Below are positions 10,784-22,609 of a stretch of 64,000 bases of DNA, one piece after another. The first letter of the stretch is position 1; each line of letters begins with the position of its first letter. Position numbers and translations under genes: made by a program. Below the pieces are notes generated by a model. That model saw only the letters and a list, made by a program, of their open reading frames with translations, was not told the origin of the DNA and did not search any database. The stretch comes from Lingula anatina (taxonomy: Eukaryota > Brachiopoda > Lingulata > Lingulida > Lingulidae). The stretch covers positions 175,654-239,653 of the forward strand of contig NW_019775634.1 in assembly GCF_001039355.2 (NCBI RefSeq), given 5' to 3'.

Positions 10784-13319
10784 TTTTATAATAGCTCATC
10801 TAGAAAAAACTACAATAAGGTATAATGATCATGTCTTGTAATGGTCTGTAATGTAATGTAATGTCTTGTAATGTGTGTGTGTGTTGGATGGGAGGGAGAA
10901 GGGCGTGCTAGAGTATTAAACAATACTGTAGTGGCCAGGATAGGCAGTGATTGCAGAAAAATCTGCACTAATACTATATGTATGGCAGCTGATCAACAAG
11001 GGGAAAAGGTAGAAATCCAATTTCCTGTTTTTTTTCATCATTTTTGTTCTGCCAAAGAAACAGTATTTACCTTCCTTCTTCTTACGCTTTATTTACAAAC
11101 AGATTTATTATTGTAAAGGTGGACAAAGATGCCAAATTTTCTGGTTAAGAAGGCAATCAACAGTATGTGTGTATAACTTGAAAAAAGTGGGTATCATCAG
11201 CATACCTTTGATATATTTCACAAGAAAAAAAAAGTTGTATTTACTGTATACCAGGGTTTGGAGTTTTTCCTTGGACAAATGAATTTGTTTATTTTCCATC
11301 CAAAGTTTATCAAAGCATAAAATTTCAAAAAGATATTTTAAGGAGTGAAAAATCAATGTAGATGAATATTTCTGTTTTAAAAGCCCTCACTATAGTAGCT
11401 TCTAATACCCCATTCACACTACAGTTGCAAAAATGCGCATTTCTATAATCCGAATTTTTCGTGAGGAATTCGATTCGGTATTGCGTTCACACACGCTAAG
11501 CGAAACCGAATTACACATTGAAAATTTCAGGTTTAACTTCCTGTTTTGAACACTCGCGCATGCGCCGCACAGGAAATCTTAAAATACCAACAAAAATTTG
11601 TGACGACAAATGCAACTCTAAAGACATTCCAGCATTCTTGAGAAGTATAAGATGGCAAAATAAGTTTGTTTCCTCATGTTGTAGTGAGTGGTGACCTCCA
11701 AATACGTTTGGTGCAATCGCTAAAGTAATAAACAAGCGTTCATAGATACCCGCACTTATCTGCACACATGCGCAGTTAGATCTGTACAGGTGTCGATTCC
11801 GGTAAGTTATCCGGATCGCGCTTAGAAATCCACCTCGCTTGCAGGATTTTGAAAATGCGCATTACAAAAATCCTCTTGCGTTCACACTACTGCATTTATT
11901 CGAATTGTGACCTAATTCGCAATTTATCCGGATAACTGAGCGTAGTGTGAACGGGGTATAAGTGACGGAGTCCTCATTATCTCATTATAATCATTTAACA
12001 CACTCAGTCCCAGGAGAACAACTTAATCCAATTATTTGGTACTGGTCAACTGTCTGGACAGTACTGGTCATTGACTGGTCAGTTTGTATTAATGTATAGC
12101 TTTATAATAGCCAAGATTGTATTATTTCTTGGTCATTCATTGACCATTTGGATTGTCAAAGCTTTAGACAAGTTATATGATTCAGACCAATGGATCTTAA
12201 TATATAATGTTGTAGGGGGTGATGTGTAATCAAGCTTACAGGTGCACAGCACAGATCGCTTGTGTTGATTGATATTCACTTTGGGTCACAGCTTGTGGTC
12301 ACAGAATCAACTCGACTGATTGCAATAAGGATCCCATGTAAAGCTAACAAGTGCTACATGTAGGTACAGTATACACTGAAGATTCTGTTTGGTTATTAAT
12401 ATTCTAGCAGTTTGAATCATCATTGCCGTGTATTCTCAGAATTCTCTGATTGGCAGAGATTAGAAGTGGTGAGTGCATGTCAAACTCCCCTGCCTTGATT
12501 TGATTCAGAGGCTGATTCATATGACTGGCCCTGACAAGCCCCACAGCTCTGACTAACTTCCACCACCCTAACTAGCCCCTCGGCCCTCAAACACTGCTTG
12601 CTGAGGAATGTCCACTGTTGTTTAAAGTCTTATTAAGGTGTGGTCAATTGGTGATAACTATGCATGGGAAAATGGTCAGCATATTTGAAGTGGCCGTGAG
12701 TGGACAGGGATTAGAAGGGTGGCTTCAGTTTGGTTAAGGGGGGGTCAATAGTTAAAGCTTGTTTGGTTTTGGGGTGTACTTTCACTTGATACCCCATTGT
12801 ACAAGTTATTAACCGAGGGCAAATTTTGTGAAGTTCATTGAGTTCTTTGGGATAGAACCAGTCTACGTGTACTGAGTTTGATCTGCAGTAATCCCATATC
12901 TGTGTTCATTTTTCTCTGGCCTTATCACTTTTTTGGGGTGTGATATATATTTTTTAATTAAATGTGTTAAGTTGTGATAAAGAAACATAAGTAAAAAAAT
13001 AAACATGATCTTTTTTAATTGCATAGAATATAAGTTTAAATTTCTAGAATAAGCCACCCACCTGGTCTTGGCCCTTCACCCTTATGTGATGTCCCTCTTT
13101 TATAGCAGTCTATCTCTCTACTGTATAGTATGTTACGTTAACAAAAAAAAAATGCCCTATATTTTTCCTTGCTAATTGAATTATACATATTCTAATTTTT
13201 TAAAAAACACATGCACTGTAAAAATATGTCTTCATACCCTCACAAAGATAATTTATTGAAAGAATCTCCCATTGTCTCATGCACATTGTCCCCCCTCCCC
13301 TTTTTACTCTCCCTCCTCC

Positions 13320-13356
<37 letters not shown>
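10784..13356 (+). repeat. Direct duplication A, second copy (probable allele)
   Basis: Begins just after the N and ends in the corresponding C run at 13321-13356. Carries the family C element at 11406 and lacks the family B MITE. Confidence 0.85.
11406..11958 (+). mobile_element. Harbinger-like element, family C
   Basis: 553 bp with 17-bp inverted ends TACCCCRTTCACACTAC and flanking TAA at 11403-11405 and 11959-11961. CG-rich inside, with further GTTCACAC motifs. Absent from the paired copy near 9320, where about 34 different bases stand instead. Non-autonomous. Confidence 0.8.
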
Positions 13357-15639
13357 ACCAGGGGGTCATGTGGTTCAACACCCATCTTTCCCTTGGATAC
13401 GAATGACATGTGCATCTTCCATGCACAGTTGAGTGATGGGTGTGTCTTTTCACTTGAGAAAAACAACTATAAATCACAGGATTACGGCCATTGGTCAGTC
13501 TATGGTCAGTCAGCAGCAAGACTGTGCTGGACAGTGCTGAACAGAACGTGCCAGGGTATAATATACTGTTGTTAACCATTATGTTACTTATCTGATTTTT
13601 GCACTTTTTACCAGATTCATACTGAAATAAATGTATGATAAAAATGGATACATTTTTTTCTTGTTTTTGTTGCCAAGAAGCATGATTACATGAGATATAC
13701 GTATGTGATTTCTAGTATATGTAATACTTTTTTAAGGAACATGAAAAATGGAGAAATGGGAGCCCAGACGTTTGTAGGTTGGTATAGTAATTTTACACAA
13801 AGGTGCTACTGTGAGTCACATAACTCTGATATATTCTATCTTAGCTTAAATCAACACTTTATAGCATCCTTTTATAAGCCATTTAACATTCTTGACATTT
13901 CTTGCTTTTGTGGCTGTGAAAGCAATGTTCCTGAGTGCACCTCCCTGGATAGTCAGACGGAATCCCCCAAGCGTAAAATGTCTTTACGCAGTAGAGAGAG
14001 CTTTCATCAGCCAGTAAAGCGTCTTTGGTGGCGTGAATGGGTAAATGATCATTAGGTGGACATGACTCGCTTTTAACTAGCGTGATTTTCACTTCAAACA
14101 ATCTCTGTAATTTTTTATTTTTCAGATTGTGAAAATGAAAGTGTTCTTTTTTTTAAGTGGTCACTGCGCCTAAAGATAGGAGCAAACAGTGGAATTTTTT
14201 TATTTAAATGTCTTTTATCCTAATTAAACTGTTGATTGGGTTTAGATTATAGTTATCTACCACAATAAGATGTGGTGAAAAAGAATTTTTTAATTTTAAT
14301 ATTGATACAATGGGAACATCAAAATGCTGTTTCAAGTCATTATTTCAGCAATCAAAGTCGCTAACTTGCAGTTCCAAGTCACAAACAGCAGTACATGTTT
14401 ATCATTCATTAAAGACCTGAAGGTCATGTCCTTCTTGTTATCAGATCACACTTGAAGTGCTATGTAGTGAAAGGCTGTAATATGATATACTTGTTTGTCA
14501 ATATCTCTGTTTGTAAAAAATAAATATTCCAGTTAAGTCATAGTGATTTGTGTATGCCCCCGTACAGTGGGACTGACAGCTCACCTGAACTTATATAAGT
14601 TATACAATAGTTGCCAAAGGACAAATGGTTGTTGTTGTTTTATTAGATAATAATTATTATATCTCTCTTTTAGATATATTAGGTATTTCTGATTTATTTA
14701 AAACTGCGGGTATTATTTCACTCTGGTCTGGTCAGTGTGACATTAGACTCATTGCAATATGTGTAGCATTGGAATTTGTTGGTTTGGGGGAACCTGAATA
14801 CATTTAATGTTATTTTCCCCAACCAAAGAATTTGTTTGAAGTCATTGAAGAGGCCCAAGCATGTCATGCTGACATTATCGCAAATCAAAGGGCCACTTGG
14901 GGCAGCATGATGAATATGTTTGTTTGTGTGTTACATTTTTTTTCGTTTGCTCTGTAGACATTTCACATATTCCTTTTTTTTTTTTGGGGGGGGGGGGGGG
15001 CAGATAGATAGTGATACCAAATTCATATTATTAATGATTTTTAATGCATTATATTCCTGTAACTCACCAAGGTTAATTTGCCTTAAAGCAAGAAATAAAA
15101 AAGAAAAAAATACATATTTTTTACGAAAAACAATTTTTAACATATAACACTGGGCATACACGAACAAGCACTTTTTCAACCCTCCGCATCACCGTCTTTC
15201 AGAAATATAATTTCCTGATTCCACACGTCTCATTTATCATAAAACAAAAGGTGTGAGGAAGTGTGGTATCTTGAGGGTTTTTATCCTCTGGTTGAATTCC
15301 TCCTAGATGCATGCATCCTTATACTGGTATGTCATAACACCAAGTAGAGCATCCAGGGACCGTTTTCTAAGGTTAAATTGTTAATACCAGTGTGTTATGA
15401 ACAATAAGATATTGTTAAGGATTGAGTTGGGATAAAGCAGATTACATATATACCTAGGTGGTCTGTGGGTGAAATAGGGTGGGGAGGAGAGGAAGGCAGT
15501 TTTATAGCAGCTTCCATGGGGCTTTCTATACCCTTTGAAGATGATAAAGCAAAAAAACTAAAAAGTAGTTGTGTTTTTATTGTGATTATTTAATGTGAGG
15601 TTGAAAGGGAATTGGATTAACAGCTGCGCTGTGTCTGTA

Positions 15640-15755
15640 TGTGTACATAGGTGAGTGTGCATGGGTGTTTGTGTTTATATGTGCATGCATGCAAGTGTGT
15701 GTGCGTACGTTTGTGTGTGTGTACGTGTGTGTGTATGTGTGTACGTGTGCCTTCT
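15640..15755 (+). repeat. Imperfect GT-rich microsatellite
   Basis: Alternating GTGTGT/GTACGT/GCATGC, which produces a spurious His/Thr-rich frame on the minus strand. Confidence 0.85.
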
Positions 15756-16264
15756 TGTGTATATATGCTTGATGCACATACCACCTTTCTGTATAATTCA
15801 AGATAACAGTGCTTGACCCCCTTTAATTAGTCTATAGTATGATAATGGTAATTAGTGAAACAGGTTCATTATTGTTAAAGCGAGATGAAGACAGCAGATT
15901 TCAGGGTCTGAACTGAATGTTAAGATAAAGATCCATGTATTTGCCTGGAGTTAGTAATGTGAAGACAACAGATAACATCTTTTTTGCACTGAGTTAAAGT
16001 ATGCGCACTGGTCAGACTGATGGTATGATTAGATAGATAAAATATTTCCATCTACTCACTGTGACTGCCCCATCTCCTCACATTTTTTTTTATGAGCCAT
16101 TATTTTAATTCAGTGTAAACTGTCTGTGGGTTCATGGTCAACTACAACAATTTGGTGGATCTGAATGTAACTCTACAGTGGGAAAGTTACTAGTTTTAAA
16201 ACAGTTTAGTTATTGAAATATAGGTCTATAATTCAAAAGGTGACACTGTCAGATGATAATTTCA

Positions 16265-16320
16265 TTTTATTTTATTTATTTATTTATTTTATTTATTTAT
16301 TTTTTTTTTGGGGGGGGGGG
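16265..16320 (+). repeat. Compound (TTTA)n-T-G tract
   Basis: (TTTA)n, then a T run, then eleven G. The same order occurs at 14974-15000 (T12G15), 26475-26552, 33079-33119 and reversed at 32692-32734. Confidence 0.9.
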
Positions 16321-17469
16321 AAGCTATGGATATTAGAAATTAAAAGGGCAGCTTTACCAAATTGACAGTATGGTGTAAAATGATTGAGACCAAAATCCAG
16401 CATTTGTTTGTTTTCATAGATGATTATGTATCTTTGCTTTTCTTTTTCTTTCTGGACTTTTTTATGGTCTGGACCACATCAAGTTATTTTGCATAATCAG
16501 TGCCAAGGTTTATCAGCAAGCACTGAGCATATAATCCATGCACTGTGCAAAGGCCAACCCCAATTTCTTGGAAGTTCTTCAACCATTTAGCCTCACCTGC
16601 TGCGTAACAATTTTCTAGTCAAAGAATGAAACCTCTACAGACCAGAAAAATGGAAGTTTTCTAAAGAAAAAAATTGCGAGAATGCTTTGATGTTGGAATA
16701 TGCATTTTTTGTGGTATTTTTCTTTTTATTCTTTGGCTTTGTGTGTTTAAATCCCCTCAGGTAATTTTTTTCTTGGTCTCTTTTTGGTAAGAGAATTAAG
16801 CTGTAGGTTGCGAAAAAAATACTCTGTTTAAGTAATTGGTTAAATTTACCATTACTGTTCAGCTGCTGAGAAGAAAAGTAGGATAACATTAATATTTTCT
16901 CTTCCAAATGAGACAAAATAATGAAGGAGACAATTATTTGTCTAACTCAAGAGGCAAAATATGCTTTTAATAGATAGAAGTTATGAAAGCTGAAATCTAC
17001 CTCATATCTGTCATAAACATTGCATGTTTTGACGCATACTTGACCGGTCTCTGTAGTCTGCAGGCAACAGCAATTAAAAACCAATATCCATGCTTGAAAC
17101 CTAACTGTATCCTACTTGATTGCCTAACTCTTGTAAGTGTGTCATTGTGACATACCCTGGTCTCACCTAGACATCTTATTAAATGGTTTTAAGTCTTTAA
17201 GATTAGATGAGATGAGAAACATCTTGTTTTGCCATGGCACAATTACTTGCACATTGAGGTCTTATTGGATTTTTACTGATGTTGGTGACAGAATACAAGA
17301 TATGCTATATTGATCTCTAAAAATATTATGATGGCTTGTGATAGTTAAGTAAGTCTGAGAAGATCAAACTAATGATGGGCATGGACAAAATTGCGAAGGG
17401 ACTTGAAACGAGGCATCTTCCTTTGAAGACGTGTTCGGGTAAACATAGCCCATTGTCGCGCGGTGTGCC

Positions 17470-17557
17470 TTAGTGAATTTCTATTGTTCTTTTACATTGA
17501 TAACGCAATTTCTTGCAGTCCCTCATGATTGCTATGAACAGCATTGCCGCCATCTTG
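17470..17557 (-). promoter_or_regulatory. YY1-like initiator with short open frame
   Basis: The minus strand reads CAAGATGGCGGC at 17557-17546, a strong YY1-type element often found at transcription starts overlapping an ATG. The ATG at 17553-17551 opens 27 codons (MAAMLFIAIMRDCKKLRYQC...) to TAA at 17470. The surrounding 200 bp is CG-rich for this region. The second copy at 20143-20230 keeps the frame, with only silent changes seen. It may be a promoter or first exon on the minus strand. No downstream exon is recognised. Confidence 0.25.
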
Positions 17558-17726
17558 CAGTTGCGAGCACAACACGTAAATTTATTTCGGGTTTTCAATA
17601 ACTTTTTCCTGTTACCTCATAAATAGGTTTCTGGCGTTTGTCTTCTATACTTTTTATCATGTCCAAGATTGTAATGATCTATGTTGAGCTGATATATAAC
17701 TGCTTTTAAAGCAATATATTGGCCAA

Positions 17727-18180
17727 TTCATGTGTGGTGCCATTTTCCAACGAAAGTCGATATTGAGAGTAAAGAAATTGTCAACTAACATCCCCAAATT
17801 CGAGCAGACAATAGCCAGTAACATGAACATTACAGCAGTGTTGATGGCAACTTTGATAAAGGGATATTAAAAGCCCCCCAGGTGGGTTTTTGCATGTCAC
17901 AAATGCATGTGTGGTGCCATATTGCACGAGAACCGATATTGAGAGTAAGAAAATATTAATTAGCATCCCCAAATCGGAGTAGACGTTTGACGGTAACATG
18001 AACATATATATATATATATATATATATGCAGTTCACAGCAGTGTTGATATCAACTATGATAAAGGGATATTAAAAGGCCCACAGGTGCATTTTTGTGTGT
18101 CACAAATGCCTGTGTGCTGCCATATTGCAACGAGAGCCGATATATATTGAGAGTAAAGAAATATTAATTATCATTAAAGT
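17727..18180 (+). repeat. Tandem repeat of about 176 bp with embedded AT microsatellite
   Basis: Units start near 17727, 17902 and 18106 (third truncated). Each reads CATGTGTGGTGCCAT...GATATTGAGAGTAAAGAAA and holds AACATGAACAT followed by (AT)n of varying length. The long frames across it on the minus strand are repeats, not genes. Confidence 0.75.
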
Positions 18181-19707
18181 AGAGAGAGTAAAGAAAAAGT
18201 GAAATGGCCTCTTTGCAAGGCATTCGTATAAGGGGGTAGAGTGTCACGTGATGAGCAGCAACTCTACTCGGCTGCTGTCAAGAAGAGCCCAGGTTTTGAG
18301 AAATAATATGCAACCCTACGGGAAAAGACCAGTTGAAATTATACCATTGTTTCATTGCATTACCAATGCCAACTCATTCACTTATCCCAGTAACGAACCT
18401 TTATGCAGTGGATGTGCAATAATATATCTGCTCAAATAGAAATTTAATTTCATTTGAAATCACCTTTTAAAGACACTTGATATTTCCCTCTGAACTTCTG
18501 TGCATTTCGCAAGCTGCTTCTGAGTTCAGCCAATCTCAGCTGCAAGTGATGCACCCACTCATGTGCAGACAACAGAGTTGCGTCTGATTTTCACTCAGAC
18601 TTGTTTTGCAAATGGTAGTTGAATATAAGTACCTTCATGATTTTCTGTTGAGTGGCAGCTGAGAGTGTGCCAGCAGTAATGTTTGATAACATATGTTAAC
18701 ATCACACTGTTTAGCATTGCCGTTGGCAAAACTGTTTCATTTTGCTGTGTGAAATATGCAGTCTCTTCTATTACTGAAAGTTTAGCATTTTGAAGCTTCT
18801 TTTTTCTCAGTTTGTTTTATTATTAATGTGACGTAATCAAACATAGCTTCACGTTATATTTATTTTTGTTGCACAAGATATCAAAACTTAGAATTAGACT
18901 TAGAAATGACAGATGTCATCTCAGTTTGTTTTTGCCATGTAAGCTGTCACACTATAGAACAGTCATTAGTATTGATATTTGTTTTTATTGCTTTAGATAT
19001 CTTTATCTCTTTAAATCCCAAGATATTTGGTGTGTTCACATCGTGACCAAGTTGGATCAAAAATGGGCTAGATTGTTGGAGGGATCCTTGTTTCGATCTA
19101 CACCATTTTAAATCCCGTTTCAGGTAGCACCCATGTTGCCTTACAGAGCTGACAAATAAGTTAAATTTATTAACATTAAACAACTTGGTCATCTGATGTC
19201 AATCAACATCCATGTCTATGTTAGCGCTGTTGTGAACACGTCCTTAGACTTGGCAGTTACAGATGTCGTCTCATTTTTTGTTTTCTGAGAGTAATCTTCA
19301 TGAGGAGATAATGATAATCCCTAATAATTGCCTCATTGTGAAATAATATCATGTTGTCATTAGGTATTATTTGTTTGTGATGGGTAGATTATGTTTTGAT
19401 ATCTGTTAATCTAATGTAATCCCATCTGTGAATTAACCTTAACCTCTATCAGCTTGGGTTCACACTTTACGTGGGGTCATCCAGGTCATCTTAAATGTTA
19501 ATTTAAAAAAAAATATTTTGAAATTCTTGTACTAAAGAGAGACTGTATGTGTAATTCCGCCTGCATTTAGTGCTTAATAAACGTGATAAATTGTTCAGTG
19601 ATTTACCCAACTGTGATCTCATTGATAAGCGTTTATTTTCTTACTGACTCAAATATTTCTTTCACAAATGTGTGAGAATTTCTCTCTCTTTTTTTTTTTT
19701 TTTTTAN

Positions 19708-20697
19708 ACATACTTGACCGTTCTCTGAAGTCTTCAGGCAACAGCAATTAAACACCATTATTCTTGCTTGAAACCTAATTGTATCCTACTTGATTGCCTA
19801 ACTCTTGTAAGTGTGTCATTGTGACATACCCTGGTCTCACCTAGACATCTTATTAAATAGTTTTAGTTCTTAAGATTAGATGAGATGAGAAACATCTTGT
19901 TTTGCCATGGCACAATTACTTGCACATTGAGGTCTTATTGGATTTTTACTTATGTTGGTGACTGAATACAAGATATGCTATATTGATTTCTAAAAATATT
20001 ATGATGGCTTGTGATAGATAAGTAAGTCTGAGAAGATCAAACTAATGATGGGCATGGACACAATTGCGAAGGGACTTGAAACGAGGCATCTTCCTTTGAA
20101 GACGTGTTCGGGTAAACATAGCCCATTGTCGCGCGGTGTGCCTCAGTGAATTTCTATTGTCCTTTTACATTGATAACGCAATTTCTTGCAGTCCCTCATG
20201 ATTGCTATGAACAGCATTGCCGCCATCTTGCAGTTGCGAGCACAACACGTAAATTTATTTCGGGTTTTCAGTCACTTTTTCCTGTTACCTCATAAATAGG
20301 TTTCTGGCGTTTGTCTTCTATACTTTTTATCATGTCCAAGATTGTAATGATCTATGTTGAGCTGATATATAACTGCTTTTAAAGCAATATATTGGCCAAT
20401 TCATGTGTGGTGCCATTTTCCAACGAAAGTCGATATTGAGAGTAAAGAAATTGTGAACTAATATCCCCAAATTCAAGCAGACAATAGCCGGTAACATGAA
20501 CATATATATATATATATATATATAGTTTACAGCAGTGTTGATGGCAACTTTGATAAAAGGATATTAAAAGCCCCCCAGGTGCGTTTTTGCATGTCACAAA
20601 TGCATGTGTGGTGCCATATTGCACGAGAACCGATATTGAGAGTAAGAAAATATTAATTAGCATCCCCAAATTGGAGTAGACGTTTGACGGTAACATG

Positions 20698-20765
<68 letters not shown>

Positions 20766-22424
20766 GTTCACAGCAGTGTTGATATCAACTATGATAAAGG
20801 GATATTAAAAGGCCCACAGGTGCATTTTTGTGTGTCACAAATGCGTGTGTGGTGCCATATTGCAACGAGAGCCGATATTGAGAGTTAAAAAATATTAATT
20901 ATCATTCAAGTAGAGAGAGTAAAGAAAAAGTGAAATGGCCTCTTTGCAAGGCATTCTTATAAGGGGGTAGAGTGTCACATGATGAACAGCAACTCTACTT
21001 GGCTACTGTCAAGAAGAGCCCAGGTGTTGAGAAATAATTTGCAACCCTACGGGAAAAGAGGAGTTGAAATTATACCATTGTTTCATAGCATTACCAATGC
21101 CAACTCATTCACTTATCACAGTAAGGAACCTTTATGCAGTGGATGTGCAATAATATATTTGCTTAAATAGAAATTTAATTTCATTCGAAATCACCTTTTA
21201 AAGACACTTGATTTTTCCCTCTGCACTTCTGTGCATTTCGCAAGCTGCTTCTGAGTTCAGCCAATCTCAGCTGCAAGTGATGCACCCACTCATGTGCAGA
21301 CAACAGAGTTGCATCTGATTTTCACTCAGACTTGTTTTGCAAATGGTAGTTGAATATAAGTACCTTCATGATTTTCTGTTGAGTGGCAGCTGAGAGTGTG
21401 CCAGCAGTAATGTTTGATAACATATGTTAACATCACACTGTTTAGCATTGCCGTTGGCAAAACTGTTTCATTTTGCTGTGTGAAATATGCAGTCTCTTCT
21501 ATTACTGAAAGTTTAGCATTTTGAAGCTTCTTTTTTCTCAGTTTGTTTTATTATTAATGTGACGTAACCAAACATAGCTTCACGTTATATTTATTTTTGT
21601 TGCACAAGATATCAAAACTTAGAATTAGACTTAGAAATGACAGATGTCATCTCAGTTTGTTTTTGCCATGTAAGCTGTCACACTATAGAACAGTCATTAG
21701 TATTGATATTTGTTTTTATTGCTTTAGATATCTTTATCTCTTTAAATCCCAAGATATTTGGTGTGTTCACACCCTGACCAAGTTGGATCAAAAATGGGCT
21801 AGATTGTTGTAGGGATCCTTGTTTCGATCTACACCATTTTAAATCCCGTTTCAGGTAGCACCCATGTTGCCTTACAGAGCTGACCAATAAGTTAATTTTA
21901 TTAACATTAAACAATGTGGTCATCTGATGTCAATCAACATCCATGTCTATGTTAGCGCTGTTGTGAACACGTCCTTAGACTTGGCAGTTTCAGATGTCGT
22001 CTCATTTTTTTGTTTTCTGAGAGTAATCTTCGTGAGGAGATAATGATAATCCCTAATAATTGCCTCATTGTGAAATAATATCATGTTGTCATTAGGTATT
22101 ATTTGTTTGTGATGGTTAGATTATATCTGTTAATCTAATGTAATCCCATCTGTGAATTAACCTTAACCTCTATCAGCTTGGGTTCACACTTTACGTGGGG
22201 TCATCCAGGTCATCTTAAATGTTAATTTTAAAAAAAATATTTTGAAATTCTTGTACTAAAGAGAGACTGTATGTGTAATTCCGCCTGCATTTAGTGCTTA
22301 ATAAACGTGATAAATTGTTCAGTGATTTACCCAACTGTGATCTCATTGATAAGCGTTTATTTTCTTACTGACTCAAATATTTCTTTCACAAATGTGTGAG
22401 AATTTCTCTTTTTTTTTTTTTAAG
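19708..22424 (+). repeat. Direct duplication B, second copy (probable allele)
   Basis: Runs from the N at 19707 to the N at 22425. Differs from the first copy mainly in (AT)n length and scattered single bases. Confidence 0.88.
20400..20910 (+). repeat. Tandem repeat of about 176 bp, second block
   Basis: Same array in duplication copy B2, with units at about 20400, 20600 and 20841. The AT tracts are expanded: 20502-20524 and 20701-20762, against none and 24 bp in the first block. Confidence 0.75.
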
Positions 22425-22511
22425 NGTCTGGGAATGGTCTGAATCAGTGCGCGTAATGAGAGGAGAATGTCGGGGTATTGTGACTGGCTAAAACTGTGTC
22501 TACTCCTGCAG

Positions 22512-22609
22512 GGTTGGAATGTTGATGTTCCCACTGACCTAAACTGTAGTGCTGCTGGGAAAAAATTCATACTTTTTTGGCTCAGCTTTGGAATTTTGTT
22601 TTATCTCAG
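22512..22609 (+). CDS. Candidate internal exon (very weak)
   Basis: Between an acceptor-like CTCCTGCAG (ending 22511) and a donor-like CTCAG/GTAAAAA, 98 nt stay open. They encode GWNVDVPTDLNCSAAGKK followed by a hydrophobic run (FILFWLSFGILFYL). There is no family match I can name. A 98-nt open frame is common by chance. Confidence 0.12.

Larger units (their letters stand above)
13357..17034. other. No recognised gene
   Basis: The 121-codon frame at 13690-14055 ends in a charged stretch (SPKRKMSLRSRESFHQ) but has no family motif. T/G compound tracts at 14974 and 16265. Confidence 0.6.
17035..19706 (+). repeat. Direct duplication B, first copy (probable allele)
   Basis: A 2.7-kb block nearly identical to 19708-22424. 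Ends in a T run and N at 19707. It contains the YY1-like site at 17546 and a local tandem repeat at 17727-18180. Confidence 0.88.

Noticed and set aside
10650-13575. Proline- or glycine-rich frames over C/G runs
   Set aside because: The residues come from homopolymer C or G tracts of uncertain length, at or near assembly gaps. No conserved domain remains outside the runs.
13690-14055. 121-codon plus-strand frame with a basic, Ser-rich end
   Set aside because: No recognised domain, no clear splice sites, and the opposite strand is open too.
20379-20771. 130-codon minus-strand frame rich in Ile-Tyr
   Set aside because: It is created by the AT microsatellites and the 176-bp tandem repeat. The same peptide repeats with the DNA unit.
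8510-22424. True segmental tandem duplications
   Set aside because: Junctions coincide with N gaps in every case, so allelic redundancy is more likely. Not excluded without read depth.
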